From positions 682,001-746,000 of the forward strand of contig JAHBBC010000009.1 of assembly GCA_019915015.1 (NCBI GenBank): a DNA stretch of 64,000 nucleotides, given 5' to 3'. Source of the stretch: Auriscalpium vulgare. Lineage: Eukaryota; Basidiomycota; Agaricomycetes; Russulales; Auriscalpiaceae. The notes beneath the pieces were generated by a model. The model was not told the DNA's origin. It ran no database searches and saw only the letters and a program-made list of their open reading frames with translations. This document shows positions 31,789 to 41,976 of this stretch, one piece after another (positions within the stretch are counted from its first letter, which is position 1; every line of letters begins with the position of its first letter). Made by a program: the position numbers and the translations under genes.

Positions 31789-32770
31789 ATGGGTCAATAA
31801 CTGGCAGTTGTGAGCTTTCCGCTCGCCACAAGTCTACGCCACACAGGTAATTGACCGCGATGCAGAATCAACTTTCAGACGGGAAGGAGACCTCAGAGCA
31901 TCTGGGGAAAATGGGAGAATTCGTTCCTCAGTCCCAGGAAGGCCTTGCGAGCGTCGTCAGGCGTCTCTACATTCCAGAATCGCTGCGCAATGCATCGTGA
32001 GTGTCCCATTGCCGAGAGAATTGATGCTTGAGCGCTGACGGTGAGTTCGCCCGCGCTGGCACGCCCTCGAAGCTGACGACGTCGACCGGAGAGCTTGTCC
32101 TTGGCCTGCTCGCGACCATCCCACCTGAAATGATAGGGCACATATTCGAACTGGTCGACAACTTCGCGGACGCCATCTGCCTTGGCCTCGCACACCAACA
32201 TCTCCTTTCGATCGGCATGAAGCGCGTCGAGACTCTCCACGCGCAGGAAGTTGCGCCATGGATTGGCAGTCGCATTATTTGCGCCGGCAACCTCGCTGAG
32301 GACATCCCAAAGGGTATGCTCACCACCCGAAGAGAAGGAACTCAAGCGGCACAACATCTACCATTTGGCCATCAATGCCTTCAAGGAAACGAAGTTTTCG
32401 ACGTACGGCACACGGCGCGCAGCGCTCTTCGGGCGACTCGACGTAAAGGCGGTCAATGAGATGCTAGGCAAGGTCCCGCTGGCCAAGCCGTGGATGCTGT
32501 GCAACCTGACCAAGTTCGAGTGCGTGCGCGCGGAGGCGTTTGCCAAAATCCCCATACGTGGACCTCGGGCATGTGCTGCTGTCGCTCATATGCTGGTCGG
32601 ACGTCTACGACAAGACCATGCCGGCCCCGCCGAGCGTCAGGGGCAAGTGGGCGGGAGATCGGTTCGAGATTACGACGAGGGATCGCATGCTTCGCCTGCG
32701 GGATGAGGCCGGATGGAAGGACGTTAGCTTGCCAATCGCCAAGAGAGTGGCTGAGATTATGAGAGAATAG
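31789..32770 (+). pseudogene. F-box gene of the MGQxW family, decayed (copy 1)
   Basis: The family begins with MGQxW(x)x, an intron, then a VN(L/I)D stretch and a KLGE-type motif before the F-box. Here MGQ is followed by an extra base (GGTCAATAAC) that makes a stop. The HLGKMGEF block is in another frame. The F-box reads IPPEMIGHIFELVDNFADAI, then CLGLAHQHL and APWIGSRIICAGNLAEDIPKG. At about 32313 an extra base shifts the frame to PPEEKELKRHNIYHLAINAF, and near 32540 another shift leads to PYVDLGHVLLSLICWSD and KWAGDRFEITTRD, ending at 32770. With at least four frame changes this is a pseudogene. Confidence 0.75.
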
Positions 32771-32948
32771 CGACGGGGAGTACAATGACGAAGAGGAGGA
32801 TGAGCACGGCTATTAGGAATACGCGGGCCAGACTCGTTCGTTGCCCGGGAAAATTCGAAAAACACCTATATGCAATGAACATGATCACTGTCAATAGAAT
32901 GTACTTGAGGGAGATTAACAAAGCACTCACCCATCCCAATACACACGA

Positions 32949-33589
32949 TCAATCCACGAGCTCCGCTCTGCTCTTCAACGACTGCGCCATCTCATCGAAT
33001 GCCTTCTGCAGCTTCCCTTTCATGAAGAACCATATTAAATACGCCAGGATGCCGCCGAACACCTCCCACGTCTCGTACGTCGTCTTCCCGTTGACCACGC
33101 GCAGGGTCTGCCAGCGCTCCGCATGAATAGCCCAGCGCGCGGGGGTCGCGGAGCGCCATGCAAAGCGGAAGTTCTCCGAGTCGACGACGGTGATGATTTC
33201 GGTCGCTTCTGAGTGCTTTGCGCTGTCGTCCATCGTCGGTGGGAGATTCATCTTCAAGTGAAGACGTCTACCGGCCTCAGCACGTTGTGTGACGAGGGGT
33301 CGCTTGTCCTCGTCTTCGACGACCTGGGTACGCCTGCCGCGGAGGACACCAAACGGTCATGAGCTGCTGATCAATGGATTGACTGACACATTGCGCGCAC
33401 AGATATGGGTTCCTAGTGCAAGGTCAATGTCACGCCTAAAGAAGTCTACGGAGCACACCATTGGCTGTATGTTGGAAAGTCCATGAGAACGTCCCAGACT
33501 TTCTTCGGGGATGCATCGATCGTGATCGAGGACTGGATATGAAAGACGCTGCTGGAGATGAGTGCGGGTAGGGCAGGGTCTGATGACAT
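32949..33589 (-). CDS. SRPBCC-fold protein, copy 2
   Basis: The ATG is at 33587-33589. Exons join as in copy 1: VFHIQSSITIDASPKKVWDV, LMDFPTYSQW, micro-exon NPYL, then RTQVVEDED, MNLPPTMDD, TVVDSENFRFAWR, TYETWEVFGG and a terminal helix (MKGKLQKAFDEMAQSLKSR). Introns sit at the same two places (within the Trp codon and after NPYL/NPFV). No lesion is seen. It is clearly paralogous to 18688-19442 and, like it, lies next to an HTATIP2-like gene, here in the same orientation and downstream of it. Ligand and role unknown. Confidence 0.78.
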
Positions 33590-33997
33590 CTCGGAGATGG
33601 TGGGTATGAAGATGTGGGGCAGGGGTTCGGATCACGAGCAAGGGGGGTTAGAGAGGGTTAGTCGAGAGTCAAGCGCGTTATAAGGATGGTCTGCATGCGT
33701 ATTGTCACTTACAGTTCGGTTCCCGCCAGCGCCAAGCAGGCATGATGAGTTCTGGAGATTCGCTCAAACGTCATCGGAGCCGAACAAGTTCAGCGAATCG
33801 CGCACAACACGCTTGGGGAAATCCGTAGTCTGCATTCATATATGTAGTGAGCTATACATGATGGATCCGCGAGTCGGATACCAGGACTTGAAGTGACGGC
33901 GGCGTCGCAGAAGTGGCAGGAACGATCGACCCGTTCCAGGAAGTGGATGCGCCTACGCCTCGGTAGGTACGGCGCAGTGAAGTACCGCAAGGGCTGG
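33590..33997. other. Spacer between SRPBCC copy 2 and HTATIP2-like copy 2
   Basis: About 400 bases. The stretch 33855-33970 (GATCCGCGAGTCGGATACCA, then GGATGCGCCTACGCCTC) is repeated after the next HTATIP2 copy (35828-35905). It is part of a tandem duplication of about 1.9 kb. Confidence 0.55.
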
Positions 33998-35062
33998 TCA
34001 GAGATTCTCCTTCGACAAGAGCAGTGAGCCCTTGTTACCGATCACGGTGAATTCCTTGGTATCCCAGGTCAACTTCGAAGCCTCGGCGCTGGCTGGCAGC
34101 TTGGCCGAGCCAAGCTCGCCAGCGATGCGCATGCTCTTCGCAAGCTTGTCCACCTGTTCAAAAGCATCAGCTCAGTTGCGTATCTTGACGCGGAATTTGG
34201 AACGTACCCCGATCTCGACATTAGAGGAGAGGTAGGAGAACAGCGTGGAGACGGGCCTGGCTCCATCATCAGCATCTATGTAATGCAAGACCGTCAAATG
34301 AATCAGCGCACCCGAAAACAACTTCGAGCGGGCGGAAATCCTGGCGCTTGGTATTCTTCAAGAATCCAGGCTGGAAAACGATCGTGTCGGAGTAGCCCAA
34401 ATCTGCGATGCCCTGCTCCGTAAGCGCTTTGCTGTGCGAGTACAAAAAGGACGACTTGATGTTAGAGGCGTTCGTCTGGTGTTTGGGGCAAGGGTTAGAG
34501 GGGGCGGCTGGGAAGCGGTCATCGGGCGCACCGAACAATAGACGATGCGCTGCTCTCCGTCCGTCTTGACCGCCTTGGCAGCGTTCAAAACATATCTAAC
34601 GAAGGTAAGTTACTTGATACCTGAGGTCAAAACATCGGAGACGCACTCTCTGTCAATCTTCTCGAAGTTTGCAGCTGACCCAGCATTCTTCCGCGATGTT
34701 CCCAACCTGACAATGGTTCATGAGCATATCCGCAGAGCACGTTGACAGCGTGAAAGGACGCACGTAATGAAAATGACGTCCCATTTCCCTTCGTGCAAGG
34801 CCGCGGCCTCTATGTTCTCAAAATCCACGGTCTTCTGCTCGAGCTTGGCCGTTGCATTAGCGGGGAGCTCGTCAAGGGGCGTCAGGCGGCGACCCGCCTC
34901 GCCAACACGAGTGAAAACGGACGAGTCCAGGAGTTCACGCAGGAGATAGCGACCGGTCTGGCCTGTCGCACCAATGATAAGGGCAGATTTGCCTGCGTCG
35001 TCAGGCTTGAGGTGAGCTTGGAGAAATGTTTCCCGCATGTTTTGTATTTGCTTACCGGACAT
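33998..35062 (-). CDS. HTATIP2/FMP52-like NAD(P)-binding oxidoreductase, copy 2
   Basis: The first exon is seven bases (ATGTCCG at 35062-35056), spliced to KSALIIGATGQTGRYLLREL, the dinucleotide-binding glycine loop. Then come LGTSRKNAGSAANFEKIDRE, YVLNAAKAVKTDGEQRIVYC, SSFLYSHSKALTEQGIADLG, YSDTIVFQPGFLKNTKR, STLFSYLSSNVEIG and a C-terminal GNKGSLLLSKENL with a stop at 33998-34000. All introns match those of copy 1 in position. No disabling change was found, though the intron before the STLFSYL block needs an acceptor at GAGCCAG rather than the nearer ACATAG. It is part of a tandem pair with the broken copy 3. Confidence 0.83.
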
Positions 35063-35939
35063 GTTTCGTCGGTCTGGGTGTACGGTCGGAGAAGTTGGAG
35101 GGAAAGGGGGAACGGGGGAAAACAGTGAGCGAAATCAGGCGCTTTCCTACATGATGTTCGGCTCAGGATACCACGTCATCTCCGGCAGCACTCAACATTC
35201 CAATGACCACCGGCGGGCCTGGAGCCGGACGCGGAAGCGTAATGCAGTGCCAGAACGCTGAGATGGCGACAGAGCGACGACGCGTGGAAGGTGGCTACAA
35301 GACGCTTTTGCGCCGTCGCCGTCGCCGCTCATTTACTTAGTCACTGCGTGCTGTAGCTCGGCCCTCGTATGCGATTATTGCCAGTAGTCTTGATGCCTTA
35401 GCGGGCCATCGTTAAAAGAACTTATGCACTTGGGTGAGTACTGCACGATTCGTTGGGAGCAGAAAGGGTGCACAGCACAAAGCAAGCACATAGGCTACAA
35501 AATGCGCCTCGAGTTGTTTTGGCGGTGTACGGGGTCCGGCTGCTCCAGCGACGGTCCATCCGACTCCAGAGTCCAGAGTCCTGTGCTGCTGTGTTGTCAT
35601 CGGCCAAGACTTGACTCTTGTGGGTGCGCGAGGACTGACACCGCGGCTTCTCTGCTTATACTAAACACGCACGCGACATGGAGCGGAATACGGCGCCGCA
35701 CAATCAACATCGCTCAGCCGCCCAAGTTCCGACTCTCGGAGGAGCCACTGGCAGTGTGCTTTGGTAGGTTAGAGCAAAAGCTTCCCTCAAGAACTTCTGC
35801 ACACATATATGGAAATTGATACATATGCAGGTGATCCGCGAGTGGGATACCAGGTATTGAAGTGGCGGCGGCGCCATGGATGCGCCTACGCCTCAGTAAG
35901 TAGAACACCGAGGTACGACAAGGAACAAGCAAGGACTAG
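35063..35939. other. Upstream region of HTATIP2-like copy 2
   Basis: Almost 880 bases between tandem HTATIP2-like copies. It holds the copy 2 promoter (left) and the duplicated tail flank of copy 3 (35820-35930). A 65-codon frame near 35412-35607 reads as nonsense and is left out. Confidence 0.45.
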
Positions 35940-36941
35940 TCAATTACTCTGCTTCGCCAAGAGCAATGAGCCCTTGTTACCGATCACGGTAAACTTGTTG
36001 GTATCCCACGTCAACTTCGTAGCCTCCGCCGTGGCAGGAAGCTTGGCTGAGCCGAGCTCGCCAGCAATGCACATGCTCTTCGCCAGCTTGTCAACCTGTA
36101 CAAAACCATCAACGGAGTGCCGTCGCGGTGTGCAGGTAGGAACGTACGCCAATCTCGAGGCTCAAGGGGAGGTAGGATAACAAAGTGAAAACGGGCCTGG
36201 CTCCCGCATCAGCGCCTGTATATCCAAGAACGTAAGGTTAAACAGCACACCCAAGGATAAGGTCAAGAGGGCGGAAATCCGGGCGCTTGGTATTTCTCAG
36301 AAAACCAGGCTGGAAAATGATGGTGTCGGAGTATCCCAGATCGGCAAGGCCCTGCTCGGTGAGCGCTTTGCTGCGCAAGTACAAGAAGGGCGACTTGATG
36401 TTGGAGCCGCCGGACTGTGTCGCGACCAGAGTCAGAGTAGAAAACATCCGGGGAGCGATTACACGCACCAAGCAATAGACGATGCACTGCTCTCCGTCGG
36501 TCTTGACAGCCTTTGCAGCGTTCAAGACAAACTCTCTGTCAATCTTCTCGAAGTTTGCGGCTGAGCCAGCACTCTTCCGCGACGTCCCCATCCTGACGAC
36601 AGTCCATGAGCACTTCTTCAGGGCACATTGGCAACGTGGAAGGACGCACGCAATGAAGACGACGTCCCATTTCCCTTCGTGCAAGGCCGCGGCCTCTATG
36701 TTCTCAAAATCCACGGTCTTCTGCTCGAGCTTGGCCGTTGCATTGGCGGGCAGATCCTCAAGGGGGGGTCAGGCGGCGACCCGCCTCGCCGACGCGAGTA
36801 AAAACGGATGAGTCCAGGAGCTCGCGCAGGAGATAGCCACCCGTCTGGCCTGAGATAAGGGCGGATTTGCCTGCTTCGTCAAGCCCGATGTGAGCTTGCG
36901 GGGTCGGTTTCGTTTCATATATCTGTTTGCTCACCAGCCAT
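35940..36941 (-). pseudogene. HTATIP2-like copy 3, disabled
   Basis: The start ATGGCTG (36941-36935) keeps the seven-base first exon. In the Rossmann loop the sequence for IIGATGQTGRY is reduced to ISGQTGGY by an in-frame loss of nine bases. This deletes the first glycines of the nucleotide-binding motif. About 50 codons later a run of seven G (near 36765-36771) replaces the six bases GGGGCG of copy 2, a one-base frameshift after GRRLTP. The rest is well kept in the other frame: LPANATAKLEQK, NFEKIDREFVLNAAKAVKT, YLRSKALTEQGLADLGYSD, GNKGSLLLAKQSN. If the G-run is a sequence error, the protein would still lack a normal cofactor loop. Confidence 0.8.
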
Positions 36942-37656
36942 TTTCTATCGGTCTGCGTGTGCAAGCGAAAGGTGTGGATGGGGTATACTTAGGGGGAAAA
37001 CAAGCAGTACATGTTTGGCTTGTTTTCGGCTGACGCCGCGTCATCTCCGGCAGCATGAGTCCGCGCATTCCCAATATACGGCGGCGGAAAGCTTCTGCGA
37101 CGCGTCACGGTGTGTAGGACAAGTCTGGCCAGTGTCAGGCCGGGCGCTGAGCGCTGAGCGCTGATCCTTAGCTTGAGAAGTTGAGATCGGAACTTGAGAG
37201 TCGAGACTTCTGTCGATATGATGAAAATATGGACTTACTTCAAACTATGAGGCCATTCTAGCCCATCTGGGTAACTAGCAGAAGTCTCCGTTGAAAACTC
37301 CGCGGAAGCCACTGTCAATCGCTGTCAGTCTCTTGAGGTAGTCATTGAGAGGTACTAGTACAAACTTGAAGCAAGCTGGGATCTGTCGCTCGGTTAGGCT
37401 CGTCCAACGTTCTGCGATTGCAAGCCTTGTGGCCAATGCGGGTCCCCGGGCCCTCGATGCATGAAACCGCCTCTTGCGATTTTCGTGCATGTTCTGTTCA
37501 CTGTTCACTGGGTTAGCCGTAGCTGACTTATTGACACTGACAATCGTCGTAGATGACGTAATGTGACCCTAACCCATGACGACCCTAAACCATCCGCACC
37601 GCAGCTGCGCTTCCAAGCTTGTCTTTCTTACACTTTCGTCGTTGCAGAGCGACAGC
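36942..37656. other. Region between HTATIP2-like copy 3 and ABP1
   Basis: About 715 bases. It includes a GCGCTGAGCGCTGAGCGCTG repeat near 37144-37163. A 77-codon minus-strand frame (37275-37508) lacks an ATG and a recognisable domain. The right part should contain the ABP1 promoter. Confidence 0.4.
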
Positions 37657-40212
37657 ATGTCTCTTCAAGTCAATTTATCAAGTCCGGACATTGCGAAGGC
37701 GTACCAGGATGTTGTCAACGCACGCGGCATCGACTGGGCGATCTTCACATACGAGAAGGGATCCAACGATCTCCGCGTTCAGGCAACGGGCAGCGGACTC
37801 GAAGATCTGGAGGAGGAGTTCTCGGATGGACGGTGTGTACCGCTGCGCATACTGTTGGAATATACCATGACGATGCCCCATAGGATACAATATGCCATCG
37901 CCAAAGTGACGGACCCCAATGTGAGTATTGTTCTCGCAGCAGATCACCGTACTTTTGACGCGAAACTTGCTCGCCAGAGCAAGCTGCCCAAGTTAGTTCA
38001 GATCAATTGGTGTGGAGACGGCGTTCCGGAGGGCAAGAAGGGACTGTTTCACACTCACTCGGCCACAGTCGCGCGGTATCTGACAGGTACGCACGTCGTG
38101 ATCAGTGCGCGCAACGAGGTGAGCATCGCCATTCCTATTATTTTGGCATTCCCGCCATCTCATCCAAGATTGATTGCTCACTTTTATTCTATCAGTCGGA
38201 TGTTACGCCTGAGTTGATCACGAAGCGCGTCGAGTCCGCCTCGGGTGCAAAATACTCGTCGCACAACGAGCAGGCGCGCAAATTCGAGCCCATCGCGCCC
38301 GTCGGGTCGAGCTACACGCCCATAGGCAAGGTGGATCTCGCTGCGCTCCGGCGCGACACGCCGCCCGCCTCGGCACCCAAGCCCTCTGTGCCCTCTGCCC
38401 CACGCCCCACGCCCGCGGCGTACGCTCCGCGCCCAGCCGCCTCTGGCGCTGCCTCCCGCGCACCCGCTGATGCGTGGGGAGAGCCTGCGCCTGTCTCTAC
38501 GCCCGCGCCGCCCCCAGCACCCGCTGCGTCTCGGCCGCCTGTCGTGGCGGCCGCCTCGCGTCCTCAGCCTGTGGCGGCGGCTCCCTCCGTCATTCGTCCT
38601 GCTCCAGCCGCGTCGTCCACGACGCCGACGAAGCCGGCGGAAGACGACCGCATCGGGCCCGTCGTACGTGCACTGCGTGTCCTGATCAGCATCCAAGCTG
38701 ATGTTTGGACATCACACAGGGCACCGCGTACACCCCCGTCTCCCTCCCGGCCCCCAAGAAGCTTAGAAACCCATTTGCTCAATTCGAGGCACAGACCCAG
38801 CAGCAATCCGCCCCGCCTCCTCGCGGCGCGCCTTCTGGAGGACAAAAGCTCACATGGACCGAGCGCCAGGCTCTCGCGAAACAACGCGCCGCCGAAGAGG
38901 AGGCCACAAGTCTCGCAGCAAGCGCCAAGGTGCTGCCGGTTTCCACACCCTCATACACGCGGTCCGTTCCAGCTGCGCCGTCGCCCGGTGTGGGGAGGTT
39001 CGCCGCCGCTGCCGTCGGAGGCGCTACTGTTGCTGCTGCCACCGCAGCGGTGCTTAGTGCTGTGAACGACCCGGAGCCTGAAGAAGAGGAAGAGGTAGCA
39101 GCGGTACATTTGCTCTTGATTACTGTAGTTGTGTAAAAGCTGATCGTATTTTTCTTCTAGCCACCTCCGCCGCCGCCGCCGCCTCCCCCGCCTCCAGCGG
39201 CAACTCGCCCCGTCGATCCGGAGCCCGAGCCCGAGTTCGAGGCGCCTCCGCCTCCTCCACCGCCGCCGCCTCCACCGCCTCCGGTTGCTCAGGTAGGTTT
39301 CTCATCGTCGCGCGGGTGCCTCTGCTCTGAGCTCATGTCACACTAGCTGTCCAATTTGAGCATACAAGAGCCAGAGCCAGAGCCAGAGCCAGAGGTTGTT
39401 CCGCCCACCCCAGCCGTTGCTCACGGTCAGGGCCTCACTGCTGTTGTGATGTACGAATACGAGGTGAGATCAAGCCGTGTCTAATCGAGTACAGTTCTGA
39501 ACGAACGGTCGTTCGAACAGGCTGCGGAAGAAAATGAAATGTCCTTGGTGGAAGGCGAGCTGATAGAGCAAATCGAGCAGCTCGACGAAGGCTGGTGGTC
39601 CGGCGTCGGCGCTGATGGCACCAAGGCTGGTCTGTTCCCCGGTAAGCTTCTCACTCCTGCTCGTGTACCTCTGCAACCGCTCAATCGATTTCGTGTCCAG
39701 CGACGTACGTCGAGATCGTCGAACAGCCCGCGGAGCCCGAGCCCGAACCCGAAGCAGAGGCGCCGCCTCCGCCCCCGCCGCCACCTCCGCCTCCACCGGT
39801 AAGTCACACGCATATACGCAGAAAATACAGAAAAGTTAAAGTATGCTTCCTCGCCTCAGCCTCCGGCCCCTGCTCCGCCCCCGGTTGCACATGAGCCGGA
39901 GCCGGAGCCCGAACCCGCTGCCGACGAGGGCGTTGTTGCAATCGCCGTCTATGAGTACGTCGCTGGCGTAATCACGCCACAACCTCGCATTGACTATATG
40001 ACCCAGTTACGACGCGGCCGAGGACAATGAGCTCGGATTCCGGGAAGGCGATCGGATCGTCAGGATCGAGGCGGTGTCGGATGACTGGTGGCAGGGTTCC
40101 GACCAGCATGGCAACGAGGGCCTGTTCCCTGGTGAGTTTTGTTGCCCTGAGATCATCGTGCACGCGGGGCTAATGTTCTGTGGTAGCGAATTATGTCGAG
40201 GTCCAGCAGTGA
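37657..40212 (+). CDS. ABP1: Actin-binding protein Abp1 (drebrin-like)
   Basis: This is a cortical actin-patch adaptor that activates Arp2/3 and recruits endocytic partners. The ATG is at 37657-37659. An ADF-H domain opens the protein (NLSSPDIAKAYQDVVNARG, WAIFTYEKGSNDL, LVQINWCGDGVPEGKKGLFH, HVVISARNE, SDVTPELITKRV). A long Pro/Ala-rich middle follows (YTPVSLPAPKKLRNPFAQFE). The C-terminus has two SH3 domains (VVMYEYEAAEENEMSLVEGE, WWSGVGADG, GLFPATYVEIVE; and IAVYDYDAAEDNELGFREGD, WWQGSDQHGNEGLFPANYVE) separated by poly-Pro and Glu-Pro runs, ending at 40210-40212. About nine introns join in frame. Yeast Abp1 has one SH3 domain, so two is a difference from that model. Confidence 0.9.
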
Positions 40213-40371
40213 AGTAAGGAAAAGATGTAGTGATGTTCAATGGACAAATCTTAATTGTATGCCATGGTTGGCAGCCGAAGAAGAATGAAGCTTATCTTTC
40301 TGTGGTAGTATACATACATGTCGTATCAATGCTACTCGTAACTCTCTCCAGTTTTGTTTGATCATGACGCT

Positions 40372-41780
40372 ATCAGGACCTGTACACCAAGTTAGTAATT
40401 CTGACGCAATGCGTCGCGAATGGAAGGGCGAGCAACGTACTGCCGAAGGTGTCAGTCCCAAATCTCGTAGTGTTTTCGAGAAGTCGGCTTTCGAAAATTG
40501 TTTCCTACAAACAGGCAGTTAATAGTCGTTCTGCGCAGAGGATAGATCGTCATACCTGGGGAAATGCTGCGCGAATGTGACGGTCTCGACGTCTACCGCC
40601 AACGTCTGCCCTGCCACGAACTCGGCAACTTCACGCAGCGCTAGATTTGGACAGATGATGAGTTATTCGACGTACACCTTGTTTAGGCGATACTCACTGG
40701 CGTCACTGGACAGTGTCGTTGTGTATGGCTGCCCGCCACTCGCAAGCCGGATCTGCAACCGCGTCTCCTTGAACTCCCGTCCCGCGACAGCAGGGGCTGG
40801 TGCAGCTGCGGCGGGAGCACTTGATGGCCCTGCCGACTGGCCAGGCAGAGGAGTCCCATCGCGCAGCGCTTTCTCGCGCGCGGCCTTCGCCGCCCGCTCG
40901 CGCTTGTCAGCCTCGATCTGCTCCTTAATTGCCGCGCGCGCCTTGGCCTCCTCCACCTTTTCTACATGCCAGCGTGAGCGAGATTAATCGAACGTACACT
41001 TGAGGACGTACCACGACGTTTCGCCTCAGCTTCCTTTGTGAGCTGCTTCATTTTGAGGTCTTCTTTGGCTTGCACCGCGTCCTACGAAATAGTCAGTCTG
41101 TGCCGAATGGAACAACGCAGACTGCCCGCCTTTCCGGATTTGCGACGGATTTGCTCGTTCGCCTTTGCGTCCTTCGCCTCCTCGATAGCCTTCTTCGCTC
41201 GCTTTTCGGCCATCTTCTCGCGCAGCTCGGCGAGCTTCTGTTTCTTCTCGTCCTCCGTCAGTGGCTTGATCTCTTCCGTCGACTCCTCGAACTGGTCGTG
41301 CCCGCTCTTCTCGGCGTGGAAATTGGCCATTGCCGTATTCCTGAACGTCTTGCCGCATTCCGCACATTTGATACTCTGCAATCACACCGGCACGTGTGAG
41401 CATCGAAAACGCCTCCACAAATGCTAGATGAGCGTACCTTTGCCTCGAGATCGCCTGCGGTGGCACTCGTGCCTGACGCGCCTGCGCCGCCGTACGCGGC
41501 ACGTAGCGCGGCGGTGTCATCGTCGTCCTCGTCCATCGGCACACCTTGCGGCTGCGCTGGCGCAGGTGCGCTCGCCTGGGCACTTGGATCCGGAATGGGG
41601 TCATCATTGTGCTCGAGGATGTGGTCCATCGCAGGCTGCAGACCACGATTGTTCGTGGCGCGTAGTGCCCCTACATTCCGAGTGGCATTGTAGACACTTC
41701 GCGAGGAACGTCTGCAAAGACTCACATTCTACACGGGCAGCATCAAAGCCCATAGAGATCAGGACATCCTTGTCAGACAT
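40372..41780 (-). CDS. UBA-UBX domain protein (UBXN1/SAKS1-like)
   Basis: This is a predicted Cdc48/p97 cofactor that links ubiquitinated proteins to the segregase. The ATG is at 41778-41780. Domains in order: UBA (SDKDVLISMGFDAARVE, then ALRATNNRGLQPAMDHIL); acidic linker; a C2H2-type finger (IKCAECGKTFRNTAMANFH); a Lys/Glu/Ala-rich coiled coil with EDEKKQKLAELREKMAEKR; then the C-terminal UBX fold (RLQIRLASGGQPYTTTLSSD, REVAEFVAGQ, QFSKADFSKTLRDLGLTPSA) closing with VLIAS and a stop at 40372-40374. About seven short introns join in frame. No lesion was found. It faces ABP1 tail to tail, with only about 160 bases between stops. Confidence 0.88.
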
Positions 41781-41976
41781 CGTGAAGCGCAATAAAATGG
41801 TGGTCACTGCCTAAGACCAAAGCAGGCCGCGCGGCAGTGACTATGTCACTTATGCTTATGTCACGCGATTCCACAGATATGTCACACGACGCGAATGATC
41901 ACGGTCACGGTAGGTTTTGCCTTGTGCTTTCTCAGCCAAACTATCGCTTTTGCTTGGATCCAAATTCTACGCTCGA

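Noticed and set aside
30866..31813. A 315-codon plus-strand frame
   Set aside because: Its composition simply reflects the pyrimidine-rich tract, and it has no domain or conserved end.
37275..37508. A 77-codon minus-strand frame upstream of ABP1
   Set aside because: It lacks an ATG, a domain and a splice partner.
38007..39065. A 352-codon frame inside ABP1
   Set aside because: It runs in a different phase over the Pro/Ala-rich part of ABP1. Repetitive GC-rich codons keep alternate phases open.
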